A DNA stretch of 64,000 nt, taken from NCBI RefSeq assembly GCF_019669085.1, contig NZ_AP024401.1, positions 496,001 through 560,000 of the forward strand. The letters run 5' to 3'. The notes under the pieces are model-generated. The model searched no databases and was not told the origin of the DNA. It worked only from the letters and a program-made list of their open reading frames with translations. Positions 26,281-36,404 of this stretch are shown here, one piece after another. Every line of letters begins with the position of its first letter. Positions within the stretch are counted from its first letter, which is position 1. Source of the stretch: Borrelia sp. HM (GTDB taxonomy: Bacteria > Spirochaetota > Spirochaetia > Borreliales > Borreliaceae). Position numbers and translations under genes: made by a program.

Positions 26281-27537
26281 GTGAGATATATATTTTTATT
26301 TTTAATATTTGGTAATTTAAGCTTATTTGCATTTGAAAAATTTCTCTCTAATTTTAGTATTAGAGCAAATTATGCAAAGTATTTTAATTCAAGTGATTCT
26401 GTTGAAAAAATAAAGTCCCAAAAGTATTATATTTCAGATAGTTATTATGTTGAAGTATCAAGTTCAATATTGGGAGATTATGCATACTATTCTTTTTTTA
26501 ATCGAAAAGATGGTGCGTCTTATATATTTTCAGGATCTTATGTGATTAAAGTTGGAAGACATGGTATTGAACAGGTAAAGATATTTTTTTTAAATAGAGC
26601 AGATACTTTTATTAGAATAAAAGCAAATGAAAATAATATTTATTCTAGTGCCGATTTTTATTTAATAGATACTTTGATTCATAAAGATATTAAATTGCCT
26701 TTTAAAATTGGTGATATTGCCATTGGTTCTTTTTTAAAAGTATCTGAATATATTAGTGATTTTATTGATTTTAAACTTTTTAATCCTCAACATCTTAAAG
26801 TCCATGAAAATATTTCTAATCTTGTTGAGAGTCTTAGAACTTTTTTAAAGACTTCACCTCCAATCTTGGAAGTACATGATGGAGCTATGAATGAATTAGG
26901 TGAGATGGTCTATATTAAAACCGGTGAGCCTCAACGAGAGCTTAGAGGTTTTAATTGTTCTGGATTTGCAAAATGGATTGCAGATTCAATGTATAAAACA
27001 ATGACGGGAAAGCTTTTAAAAATAGATGATCTGAAAGTTAGGCATATTGGAATAAGAGGTAATGATTTTACTAATTATTATGAATTTAGTTTAGACCCAT
27101 TTTTTGGACTTGACTGGACTCGTAATATTGCCTATAAGCTTAAAAATATTAATTCTAAATTGAATTTGTCTAAGATAAATGAGTTGGATATAAATAGTAT
27201 TGATTTTCTTAAATATATTGAAAATCGTGGATATGAGATTGATAATTTAGAATTTATTTTGTATTATCTAGCTTTAAAAGAGCCTGGTCATATGTATTTG
27301 GGTTCAATTAGTACAACAATTGATAAATTTCCAGGCAAATTGTTTCATAAGCATGTTGTTGTATTATTTCCATTTATTGATCAAGAATCTATTTTTAGAA
27401 TAGCCTTAATGGAAGTTAATAATGAAACTTCTATCAAATCTCTTAAGAGTAGATATCCAAATTCATATATTCATTTAGTTAGAGTCAAAGTTCCAAGTAA
27501 TATATCTATAGTGCCAATACCAAAAAGGAATAATTAG
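26281..27537 (+). CDS. Secreted protein with possible NlpC/P60-like cysteine hydrolase site
   Basis: 418 residues from GTG 26281, 16 bases after der. A signal peptide is likely (IFLFLIFGNLSLFAFEK). The middle has FNCSGFAKWIAD with Cys226, which resembles the NlpC/P60 nucleophile motif (DCSGF). His337 (GHMYLGS) and His356/His358 (FHKHVVVLFPF) could complete a catalytic site. The rest is not recognised. I infer, weakly, a periplasmic peptidoglycan hydrolase or a decayed relative; family membership needs a profile search. Confidence 0.6.
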   Translation: MRYIFLFLIFGNLSLFAFEKFLSNFSIRANYAKYFNSSDSVEKIKSQKYYISDSYYVEVSSSILGDYAYYSFFNRKDGASYIFSGSYVIKVGRHGIEQVKIFFLNRADTFIRIKANENNIYSSADFYLIDTLIHKDIKLPFKIGDIAIGSFLKVSEYISDFIDFKLFNPQHLKVHENISNLVESLRTFLKTSPPILEVHDGAMNELGEMVYIKTGEPQRELRGFNCSGFAKWIADSMYKTMTGKLLKIDDLKVRHIGIRGNDFTNYYEFSLDPFFGLDWTRNIAYKLKNINSKLNLSKINELDINSIDFLKYIENRGYEIDNLEFILYYLALKEPGHMYLGSISTTIDKFPGKLFHKHVVVLFPFIDQESIFRIALMEVNNETSIKSLKSRYPNSYIHLVRVKVPSNISIVPIPKRNN

Positions 27538-27542
27538 ATATT

Positions 27543-28229
27543 ATGATAAAGGCTGTGATATTTGATCTTGATGGGACCCTTTATCCTGAGAGTAGTCTAA
27601 ATTTATTAATGTTTTATGATTTTTTAAAGAATATTAAATTTTTTTTAGCTTTTAAAAAGGTAAGAAAAGAAATAAGACTTTTGCAAAGTGGGCTAAATAT
27701 TCCTTCCAATAGGAATGAATTGGTTTCTATGGAAGTTGAAATGCTTGCTAATTATTTGGGTTTTAGTCCAAATAGGTGTGAATTTTTATTAAATAAAATA
27801 TACTATGGGGAATCTTTTAGAAATAAATTTAGAGATCTAAAACCGTATGCAGGTGTTCATGATTTAATTTATGCTCTTAAATATAAGGGTATAAAATTAG
27901 GTGTGATGTCAGATTTTCCTATTGCAACTCGTGTAAGCAATTTGTTAGGTATTGAGGATAGTTTTTGGGATATTCTTTATTCATCAGAGGATACAGGATA
28001 CTTAAAGCCAAATAAAATAGCTTTTTCAAGGATTGTAGATGAATTAAGAATAGATAATAGTCATATTTTGTATGTTGGCAATTCTTATGAATATGATATT
28101 TTAGGTGCTAGTAGTGTGCATATGAGAACAGCTTATTTTTCTAAAAAAAGATTGTTGAAATGTATTAAGTGTGATTTTATTTTTAATAATTATAAAGACT
28201 TGCAAAGATATATACTTTTAAATATATAG
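27543..28229 (+). CDS. HAD-superfamily phosphatase
   Basis: 228 residues. HAD motifs in order: DLDGTLYP at residue 8, MSDFP near 122 (motif II position), LKPNKIAF near 155 with the motif III Lys, and YVGNSYEYDILGA near 178. The segment between motifs I and II is a helical C1 cap, as in phosphoglycolate phosphatase or pyrophosphatase-like members. The substrate cannot be assigned. It starts 5 bases after the preceding gene. Confidence 0.88.
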   Translation: MIKAVIFDLDGTLYPESSLNLLMFYDFLKNIKFFLAFKKVRKEIRLLQSGLNIPSNRNELVSMEVEMLANYLGFSPNRCEFLLNKIYYGESFRNKFRDLKPYAGVHDLIYALKYKGIKLGVMSDFPIATRVSNLLGIEDSFWDILYSSEDTGYLKPNKIAFSRIVDELRIDNSHILYVGNSYEYDILGASSVHMRTAYFSKKRLLKCIKCDFIFNNYKDLQRYILLNI

Positions 28230-28247
28230 AGTTTGGGTAAAATATTT

Positions 28248-31200
28248 ATGGTAGATTTTGTAACCATTTTAATTAATCTTTTATTGGTTTTTATAATTTT
28301 ATTTATTTATAGGCAATATGATAGGCGTTCAAGAGCTTTAGACAAGATTAAAAAATTTGTTGATATTGCTAAGGATAATCTTGAAGATTTCATTGATGAA
28401 AAGACAAAAGAGATCAATAATCTTGCTGTTGATATGGAGGCGTATCAACGTTCTGGTATAGAGATCATAAAAAAAATAGATGAAGTTCAGCAAAAGATTA
28501 AAGATAAAAGTAATGATTTTGCAGAGGTTGAAAAGAAAATAGCTTATCACGATTCCATGCTTAAAGAGCTAGATGACATGGCCCTTAAGGTACAAGATAA
28601 TATACAAAGACTTCAAATGGATGGAAAAATAGTAGATAAACTTTCAAAAACCTTAAAAAATTTTAATACTCAGATTGATTCTATTGATTCTAGATTAAGT
28701 ACAGTTTTTGAACAATTTGATAAGATCAATAGAGAAAATATTGAAGCAGTCAAGCTTGAGAGTTGGGATAAATTTGATAAAACTATTAAAGAATTTAGTA
28801 TGAGAATGGATAATTTAGATAGAGATCTTGTTTCTTATCAAGAATCTTTGGTAATTCTTGACGAGAAAAAGAAAGATATGTTAGATAGGGGTAATGAAAA
28901 GCTTGAGAATGAATTTAAGACATTTTTGCTTAAAATGGAATCTAGTATAGATAATTATGATAAATCGATGAAGGATTCTTTTATATCATATGACAATAAA
29001 TGTAAATCAATAGAAAATTCTCTTGAACTTATTATGGAACAAGCTAAGACCAAGATTAATGATAAAGAAGATTTCATATTAACTAGATTGAATAAAGAAT
29101 TACAAATCAAATTTGATGAAGTTTTTATGTATGTTGATGATCGTTCCAATCAGATGAAAGATAAACTTGAAGATAAATTGACATTAGTAGATAATGAGAT
29201 TTCTTCTATAAGCTCTGTTTTTAAGGACAATACCTATTCTAGATTAAGTTCTCTTGAAGAGACTATAAAACAAGAAATGAGGCAGTATGAAGAACAATTT
29301 TCAGATGTTTTAGAGCAGTTTAGAGTTCAAGTTGAAGCTAATGTTGGTGATGTGTATAAAGAATATGAAAGTAAGATAAATCAATTTGATCAAGATATCA
29401 AAGAGAGGATAGAACTTAGTTTAGAAAATGCTAATTTAAGAATAGAAAGTGTGCAAGATAATGTTAAAACTTTGCTAGATGATCTTGAACAGGATTCTAA
29501 CAAAATATATATTGGATTTAAGGCAAAAGTTAAAGGTGATATTGATAATTTTAATGATAATATATTTTCAAGGATGAATAATATTGGAGATGAGTTGGAA
29601 TTAAGGCTTTCAAATATTACAACAGATATTCAAGATAAGATCTCCAAGTTAGATAATAGCTTATACTTAGATCTTGAAAAAATAAATGATAGGTTTGTTC
29701 ATGATTATTCATATTTAGATGATAGTATTAGTTCTAAGTATGAAACCCTATTTGAAACTTTAAAATTAAAAAGTGGTGAATTAGAGACACAACTTGAGAA
29801 TAGATATAAGGATGTTACAGATAAGTTTGAGCGTAATATTAATGATTTTACTTTGAAGTATGATGAGAAATTTAATCAAATTTCTCAAAGATCAGATTCT
29901 GATTACCAAAATTTTGAAATCACTAGTAAAAAAATAAAAGAGGGTATCAGTTCTTTAAATGATTTATTGATTAAAGATTTTGAAGCTTTAAGAAGAGATT
30001 TCGAGCTTAATTTAAATAATATAGTTACTGATATTGATAATGAATTGTCTCTTTTAAAGAGTCGTTATGGAGAAGATATAGGTGAATTTATTAGGCAAAT
30101 GGAAAATAGTAAGTTGCAGCATGAACATTGGCAAAGTGAAGTGCATTCAGATTTAAAGAATGTTAAATCTGATTTAAGTAAAGCAAATGAAGAGTTTTTA
30201 CATTTAATTGAAGTTCAAAGAACAAAAGGGAAAGAACTAAGTGAAAATATTTTTAATGAACTCTCAGAACATGTTCAAAATAAAGCAATGGATATGCATA
30301 GTAACTGGAAAAATGAGCTTGTTATTTTAAACAAATCTTTACTTGATATTAAGATTTCAAGTGAAGATTTGCTCTTATCAGTTTCTTCAAAGATCGAGTC
30401 TTTTGAAAAAGATTTTGGTGAAAGACTTGAATATGTAACATCAAAGACAGAAGATTTTGAAAATTCAATATTAGATAAGTATAAAGAATTAAGGGATATG
30501 TCTTATAAGAATGGTGAAGAAATTTTATCTGGGGTTAAGGAATTTATAGATAATCAGGCTGAAATAATGCATGACAAAATCATTACTATGCTTAATGAGC
30601 TTAATAATGGATGTTCTAATAAAGAGGAGTTACTTAAAGACAAAATAGAAGAGCTTGATTGTAGGATTAAAGACATTAAAGTTGAATGTGAAGATGTTTT
30701 GAGTAATTTTAGGTCAGATCTAGATGGATTTATTGAATCTAGAGTTCAAAAAGTTTCTGAAATTAAAATAGATAATCAAAAACAAATAGATAATTTTTTA
30801 AATAGAATATCGGAAGATATTTTAAGCAGAAGGGATATACTTCAAAGTGAAATAGATATTAAGCTTAATGATTGGCAAGGTAAGTTAAGTGAAATATCAG
30901 TTAATATTGATAATGTGTTATCATCAGGAAAAATCGATATAACTTCTATTGATTCTGAGATAAATTTAAAGATCAAAGAGCTTAAAACTACTTTTGAAAG
31001 TCTTGAAGGTTATTATCTTGAAAAAATAGATGAGTTTAGAAATCAAGGAAATATATATGCAGATGAGCTTTTGAAAAACATTATAAATCATTTTGATTCA
31101 GATACTAAAGAGCTTGATGAGAGTTTGTCTAAAAGGTTTGCTACAGTTTTAGAGAGATCAGAAGAGTTTGTTAAGGAAGTTGATAGTTTGCTTAATGATA

Positions 31201-34200
31201 AAAGGACAGATATTACTTCATTCCAGGCAAATATTGATATTACTATTGATTCTTTAAATTCAAGATTTAATGATGTCAGTAGGGAAATTAATGATAAATA
31301 TAGTAAAGTAATATCTGATTCTAGGGAGTATTCAGAGAGTCTTGCAAATAAATTAGAAAATGAAATAGGGTATGATATTGAAAATTTAAGTAGAAGGCTT
31401 TCAGATAGAATAGATGTTCTTAGTAAAAATATGGGTGAAAGTTTAGATAACTTTAAATTATCTTTTGATATGTCACAATATCAAGTAGAAAGTTTTGAGA
31501 TTAAACTTAAGGGTATAATAGAAGAAGAGGAATTAAGGATTAGTAAATTGCTTACAGAAATTGAGGAGCAGTATAAGTTTAGGCGAGAAGAGGCAATTGA
31601 CTACAGGAAAAGCATAGATAATGATATTTCTCAATTAAGAAATCACTTTATAGGAGTGATCAATGAGATTAGGAATAATATTGAAGACAAATCTGATTTT
31701 TTAAATGATCTTTATAAAGAGAGATTCAAAATTATTGAAAATAACTTTGATGAGAAATATTCATCATTTTTTATTGAGATTGAAGGTGCTATTTCAAAAA
31801 TTCGAGATGAAATATATAAGATATTGATGGATAATGACAAGCATTTAAGGGCAAAAATTTCTGATATGAATAATAATTTTGAGATGATCGAGGAAAGAGC
31901 AAAAGAAGTTCTAGAACTTGAAGAAAATCTAAAGAAGAGAATAAATGAGAGTCATCATAACATACACCATCAATTTGATACTATTAAATCTCAAATTGAG
32001 GATGAAATGAAAACTCAATTTGATACATATATGATAAAAGCTATTGCTTCAATTGATGAAGAGATTAAAAAGTATGAGCATGGTATTAATGATAAGATAT
32101 CTGCTCTTAAGTCAATTAAAAATAGTTTTTCTATGATAGAAAAGGACTTAAAGGATAAAATTAGCGAATATCATGGTGAATTAGGTAAAGCTATTGATTT
32201 AAGATATAGTGAGATTGAGGATAAGTATGACCAGAGGCATTTACTAATAGAAAAAAAAATCGATGATAATACTAGTTTAATTGATGAGATGATTGCTCAT
32301 AAATATTTAGAAATTGAAGATAAATATAACAAAAGATATTTACTAATAGAGAAGAAAGTAGATGATGAAACTAGTTTGATTGATAAAATGATTGCTCATA
32401 AATATTCAGAGCTTGATAGCAAATATTTGAATATGCATCTTGATATAGAAAATAAATTAAATTCATCTATGTCTGCTTTGAATGCAGAAATTTTTCATTC
32501 AAGTGAAAAGATGGGTAGTGCGATTAAGGAGCAATTGAACAATCTCGATGATCTTAAACTGAGTTTAAGTAACATTGAAGAGGATATATTAAAGCTTAAG
32601 GAAGATTCTTATCATAATGTTTCATCTCATCTTAAACTTCTTGAAGAAGATTTTTTTAAAGATTTAAAGACAAGAAGCGAGAATTTAAAAACTTCTTTGG
32701 ATAATTTTGTAATATTGTCAGGTCAAAAAATGGAAGATTTAGAAAGAGATATAATGAAGAGTTTGGAAGATAAGTCTATGCTTTTGAATAACTTTAAGAC
32801 TGAGATTGATCGGGAACTTATGATTAATAAAGAAAATTTTTACTCAGAGTTTAATAAAGAGTTTGATAGCAGGAAAAAAGATGCAGAAAGCAAGATAATT
32901 TCAATGGAAAGTGATGTTATTAATAGAATAGATGAACTTAGTAGATTAGTGGACAATCGTAAAAATAGTGTTGACTCTTGGTTTGCAAAAATTAAAGATG
33001 ATATTACAAATTGGCAAGAGAATACTTATAAAGAACTTGAAAAACAAGCAAGTATTACAAAGGATAATTTAATTGAAATTAAGGATGATGTTGCTGCTAT
33101 TGAGAGTGGCTTAGAAACTGTTAGGGACAGTGTTAATCAACGATCAAAAGAAATTTTTGATCGTTTAAATGGAGATATTGAGGATTTTGAAAGCAGGTCT
33201 TATCTTAACTTGAGTAGTATTTCAGATAATATTCAAGAGAAAGTTTTAAATATTGAAAGTGTTATGGATTCTAAGATTAGATCTATAGACGATAAGATAA
33301 GTTCTCGTGTTGATGAGCTTTCAACACAAATTGAGATTAAATTTTTAAGTCAGCATAAAGATATTGAAGATAAAATTACTCAGGCTAATGAAAAATTAGA
33401 ACATGAATTTAATCTAGTAACTTTTAGGATTGAAGAAGAAAAGCAAGCGATTGCAGGTAAGTTTTTAAATGATAAAGATAGTTTTAAAGAACAGGTCAAA
33501 TTGATGCATAATGATATTTTAAATATTTCTGAAAAATTAGATTCATATAGAGTTCAGGTTGAAAGCACAATTAGAGAAAATTATGATTCTTTTTCCATTT
33601 CTATGAAAGAGGAATATGTTGCTTTTGAAAATGAAATTAAAAATAGTATGAATTATTCAGATGAAGAGCTAAAAACTTTAAGAGATAGTTTAAAAATCCA
33701 AGTAAATAGTATGGAGTCTGAATTTAAGAATAAATATGATCAAATGATCAAGGGTATTGATGAAAATTTATCACAGCTTAAGTTAAGGGTTTCAAACTAT
33801 GATAATGATCTTAATCATTTTATTGATGAAACCAGGGATAATTTGCTTGTATATAAGCTTGATTTGAAAGAAGATCTTGATAGTCGATATTCTTCTATGA
33901 GTGCTAAGCTTGAGAATTTTAAGAATCTTGAAATTGAACTTGATAGAAGTAACGAGACGATTAAGGAAGTTTATTACTTCAAAGATAAATTGGAAGAGTT
34001 ACGGGAAGTTTTAGTAAATGAAATTAATCTTATTAAAGGATATAAGGGTGATTTTGAAAATATTAATAGAGAGATTGAAGATATCAAAAGTAAATCATCA
34101 GATGTTATTGAAGTATTTAATGATTTAAAGATGTATCAAATAGATATAAATGAAACTAAAAAAGATCTTGATCAGTTTCTTGAATTTTATGCTTCCTTTA

Positions 34201-34838
34201 AGGAGAGATATAAGAAATTTGCAGAATCTTATGATGAAATTCAAGTTTATAAAACTAAGCTTAGGGAGATAAAGGAAGAACAAAATAATATTCTTGACAA
34301 TTATGATAGGATTAGTAATAAAGATAGTATATTAAAATCTACATTAGAATCTGTTGATAAAAATTTTGATTTGATAAGTGAAATAGAGGATAGAATGCAG
34401 GTCTTATTTAAGGAGAGTGCTGGATTTCAGCAAAGTCTTTCTGATTTAAAAGATATTATGTCAGAATTGTTGGTAAATAAAGATTTATCACAAGAAGTGC
34501 TAGATAATGTTAAAACTCTTAAAGAAATGCTAGGAGAGGTTGAAAGTAAATTGGAATATACTATGGATATAAGAGAAAAGGTGGCTAAGTCTGAGACACG
34601 GTTGGAAAATTTGAATATTGCTGCTGAAGAGAGAATTAAAACACTTGGAATTCTTGTAAAAACAGAATCTAAGTATAAGGATAATGTTGGTCTTAATAAC
34701 GAAACAGTTAGAGATTCTGTCATTAAACTTATGAAACAGGGGTGGAGTGCTTTGGAAATTTCAAGGGCTACTAAATTGTCTGTTGGAGAAGTAGAGCTTA
34801 TTTTGGAACTTGGGATTAGTCATAAAAGTGATGATTAA
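28248..34838 (+). CDS. Giant membrane-anchored coiled-coil protein
   Basis: 2,196 residues from ATG 28248 (a TTG at 28233 would add five). One membrane helix near residues 4-23 (VTILINLLLVFIILFIY) is followed by about 2,100 residues of charged heptad-like sequence rich in Lys, Glu, Asp, Leu, Ile and Ser, almost free of Pro and Cys. Residues 1322-1420 hold three consecutive 33-residue repeats. The C-terminal ~40 residues (VIKLMKQGWSALEISRATKL then SVGEVELIL) look like a small helix-turn-helix, as at the end of SwrB/DUF6115-type proteins. A structural or cell-shape role is plausible but unproven. Confidence 0.9.
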   Translation: MVDFVTILINLLLVFIILFIYRQYDRRSRALDKIKKFVDIAKDNLEDFIDEKTKEINNLAVDMEAYQRSGIEIIKKIDEVQQKIKDKSNDFAEVEKKIAYHDSMLKELDDMALKVQDNIQRLQMDGKIVDKLSKTLKNFNTQIDSIDSRLSTVFEQFDKINRENIEAVKLESWDKFDKTIKEFSMRMDNLDRDLVSYQESLVILDEKKKDMLDRGNEKLENEFKTFLLKMESSIDNYDKSMKDSFISYDNKCKSIENSLELIMEQAKTKINDKEDFILTRLNKELQIKFDEVFMYVDDRSNQMKDKLEDKLTLVDNEISSISSVFKDNTYSRLSSLEETIKQEMRQYEEQFSDVLEQFRVQVEANVGDVYKEYESKINQFDQDIKERIELSLENANLRIESVQDNVKTLLDDLEQDSNKIYIGFKAKVKGDIDNFNDNIFSRMNNIGDELELRLSNITTDIQDKISKLDNSLYLDLEKINDRFVHDYSYLDDSISSKYETLFETLKLKSGELETQLENRYKDVTDKFERNINDFTLKYDEKFNQISQRSDSDYQNFEITSKKIKEGISSLNDLLIKDFEALRRDFELNLNNIVTDIDNELSLLKSRYGEDIGEFIRQMENSKLQHEHWQSEVHSDLKNVKSDLSKANEEFLHLIEVQRTKGKELSENIFNELSEHVQNKAMDMHSNWKNELVILNKSLLDIKISSEDLLLSVSSKIESFEKDFGERLEYVTSKTEDFENSILDKYKELRDMSYKNGEEILSGVKEFIDNQAEIMHDKIITMLNELNNGCSNKEELLKDKIEELDCRIKDIKVECEDVLSNFRSDLDGFIESRVQKVSEIKIDNQKQIDNFLNRISEDILSRRDILQSEIDIKLNDWQGKLSEISVNIDNVLSSGKIDITSIDSEINLKIKELKTTFESLEGYYLEKIDEFRNQGNIYADELLKNIINHFDSDTKELDESLSKRFATVLERSEEFVKEVDSLLNDKRTDITSFQANIDITIDSLNSRFNDVSREINDKYSKVISDSREYSESLANKLENEIGYDIENLSRRLSDRIDVLSKNMGESLDNFKLSFDMSQYQVESFEIKLKGIIEEEELRISKLLTEIEEQYKFRREEAIDYRKSIDNDISQLRNHFIGVINEIRNNIEDKSDFLNDLYKERFKIIENNFDEKYSSFFIEIEGAISKIRDEIYKILMDNDKHLRAKISDMNNNFEMIEERAKEVLELEENLKKRINESHHNIHHQFDTIKSQIEDEMKTQFDTYMIKAIASIDEEIKKYEHGINDKISALKSIKNSFSMIEKDLKDKISEYHGELGKAIDLRYSEIEDKYDQRHLLIEKKIDDNTSLIDEMIAHKYLEIEDKYNKRYLLIEKKVDDETSLIDKMIAHKYSELDSKYLNMHLDIENKLNSSMSALNAEIFHSSEKMGSAIKEQLNNLDDLKLSLSNIEEDILKLKEDSYHNVSSHLKLLEEDFFKDLKTRSENLKTSLDNFVILSGQKMEDLERDIMKSLEDKSMLLNNFKTEIDRELMINKENFYSEFNKEFDSRKKDAESKIISMESDVINRIDELSRLVDNRKNSVDSWFAKIKDDITNWQENTYKELEKQASITKDNLIEIKDDVAAIESGLETVRDSVNQRSKEIFDRLNGDIEDFESRSYLNLSSISDNIQEKVLNIESVMDSKIRSIDDKISSRVDELSTQIEIKFLSQHKDIEDKITQANEKLEHEFNLVTFRIEEEKQAIAGKFLNDKDSFKEQVKLMHNDILNISEKLDSYRVQVESTIRENYDSFSISMKEEYVAFENEIKNSMNYSDEELKTLRDSLKIQVNSMESEFKNKYDQMIKGIDENLSQLKLRVSNYDNDLNHFIDETRDNLLVYKLDLKEDLDSRYSSMSAKLENFKNLEIELDRSNETIKEVYYFKDKLEELREVLVNEINLIKGYKGDFENINREIEDIKSKSSDVIEVFNDLKMYQIDINETKKDLDQFLEFYASFKERYKKFAESYDEIQVYKTKLREIKEEQNNILDNYDRISNKDSILKSTLESVDKNFDLISEIEDRMQVLFKESAGFQQSLSDLKDIMSELLVNKDLSQEVLDNVKTLKEMLGEVESKLEYTMDIREKVAKSETRLENLNIAAEERIKTLGILVKTESKYKDNVGLNNETVRDSVIKLMKQGWSALEISRATKLSVGEVELILELGISHKSDD
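32211..32507 (+). repeat. Three tandem 99-base repeats within the coiled-coil gene
   Basis: Units begin at 32211, 32310 and 32409 and encode 33 residues each. Units 1 and 2 are close copies (EIEDKYDQRHLLIEKKIDDN and EIEDKYNKRYLLIEKKVDDE, each ending in MIAHKY); unit 3 is degenerate (ELDSKYLNMHLDIENKLNSS). In-frame unit gain or loss would change protein length without a frameshift. Confidence 0.85.
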
Positions 34839-34850
34839 TGAGACATTTTA

Positions 34851-36404
34851 ATGGATAATAAATTTGAGATAATAAAAACATTACATCCTCTTGAGATAAA
34901 AGTAATTTTAAATTATGAAGATGGAGATGAAATTTTTGCTTTAAGGCTTGCTAATGATTTGCTTTATAATGAAGGACAATCAAATAAAACAATTGAGTGG
35001 CTTGTTTCTAAAGGTATTCTTAAGGAAACTTACAAAAAGATCAATATATTTTATCGTTTAACTGAAAAAGGCTTAGATGCTTTAGATAATGGCTTGGTTG
35101 AAGAGAGAATAGTTAATTTAATATCTAATAAAACAGTTTTAATTTCCGATTTGTCTTTAGAATTAGGGGTTGATATTAGAGATGTTGGCAAGGCATTTGG
35201 TAATCTATTTAAAGAAGGAGTTATTTCTTTGGGATTGAACAAAGAGATTCTTGCTAAAGATTTGGAAAAGCGTTCTAATTATAAAATTCTTAAAGAATTG
35301 CTTACAAATGCTAGAGAATGTGATCTTTTAGAAGAAAATTTATCTCAAGATGAAGTATTAGTTATTTCTGATTACTCTAAAAAGAAAGGTGCTAGTAACG
35401 TGCTATTTAAGATAGTAGAAAAACTAGACTTAAGATTTGCATTATCTAAGTTTGGGTTGGTGATAAAATCTGAACTTAAGAAAAATAATCTAATAGGTGA
35501 CGAGATTACAAAGTTGACACCTGAGATATTAAAAGAAAAATCTTATGAAAATAGAAATTTCAGAGCTTATAATATTCACATTTCATCAAATAAGACCTTT
35601 ATTGGGCGAGCCAATCCTTATTCGGAATATATTTCTAAAGTTAAAGATAAACTTGTAAGTCTTGGTTTTGAGGAATTTGATGGTCCTTTAGTTGAGAGTG
35701 AATTTTTTAATAATGATGCTCTTTTTATGCCACAATTTCATCCTGCGCGTGATTCAAAGGATGTTTACTGTATTAAAGAGCCAAGTTCATTAAAATCTTT
35801 GCCAGAACCTTATTTTTCTAATGTTAAAGCTGCTCATGAGAATGGTTATATTACAGGTTCAAGAGGTTGGAGATATAATTTTAGTGAGAGTATTTCAAAA
35901 AGATTGGTACTTAGGACTCAAGGTACGGTGCTTTCTGCAAAGCAATTAATGAATGCCAAAAATCCTGGTAAATATTTTGGAATTGTTAGATGTTTTCGAT
36001 ATGATCAAGTTGATGCTACTCATGGAGTTGATTTTTATCAAACAGAAGGAATTGTTCTTGGAGATGATGTTAATATAAAAACTTTACTAGGCCTTCTTGA
36101 AATTTTTGCTAAAGAATTGGCTGGTGCTACTGAGATCAAATATGTTCCTGCTTATTTTCCATTTACAGAGCCTTCAATTGAGGTTCATGTAAAACATCCT
36201 GTGCTTGGTTGGTTTGAGTTAGGTGGGAGTGGTATTTTTAGGCCAGAAGTTACAAAACCTTTTGGAATTAATGTACCTGTTATTGCTTGGGGTATTGGTC
36301 TTGATAGAATGGCTTTAATGCATTTAGAGCTCAATGACTTAAGAGATCTTTTTACTCATGATATTGGTGATGTTGTGTTAAGACGAGGGAAAATAAATGC
36401 CTAA
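34851..36404 (+). CDS. pheS: Phenylalanyl-tRNA synthetase alpha subunit, archaeal/eukaryotic type
   Basis: Charges tRNA-Phe as an alpha2-beta2 enzyme with PheT. 517 residues, much longer than the ~330-350 of ordinary bacteria. The extra N-terminal ~200 residues form winged-helix-like domains (for example YRLTEKGLDALDNGLVEERI), as in archaeal and cytosolic eukaryotic enzymes. The class II core is visible: LVESEFFNNDALFMPQFHPAR, RCFRYDQVDATHGVDFYQ, and a C-terminal motif 3 region with WGIGLDRMAL. The 3' end overlaps pheT by 8 bases. Confidence 0.95.
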   Translation: MDNKFEIIKTLHPLEIKVILNYEDGDEIFALRLANDLLYNEGQSNKTIEWLVSKGILKETYKKINIFYRLTEKGLDALDNGLVEERIVNLISNKTVLISDLSLELGVDIRDVGKAFGNLFKEGVISLGLNKEILAKDLEKRSNYKILKELLTNARECDLLEENLSQDEVLVISDYSKKKGASNVLFKIVEKLDLRFALSKFGLVIKSELKKNNLIGDEITKLTPEILKEKSYENRNFRAYNIHISSNKTFIGRANPYSEYISKVKDKLVSLGFEEFDGPLVESEFFNNDALFMPQFHPARDSKDVYCIKEPSSLKSLPEPYFSNVKAAHENGYITGSRGWRYNFSESISKRLVLRTQGTVLSAKQLMNAKNPGKYFGIVRCFRYDQVDATHGVDFYQTEGIVLGDDVNIKTLLGLLEIFAKELAGATEIKYVPAYFPFTEPSIEVHVKHPVLGWFELGGSGIFRPEVTKPFGINVPVIAWGIGLDRMALMHLELNDLRDLFTHDIGDVVLRRGKINA

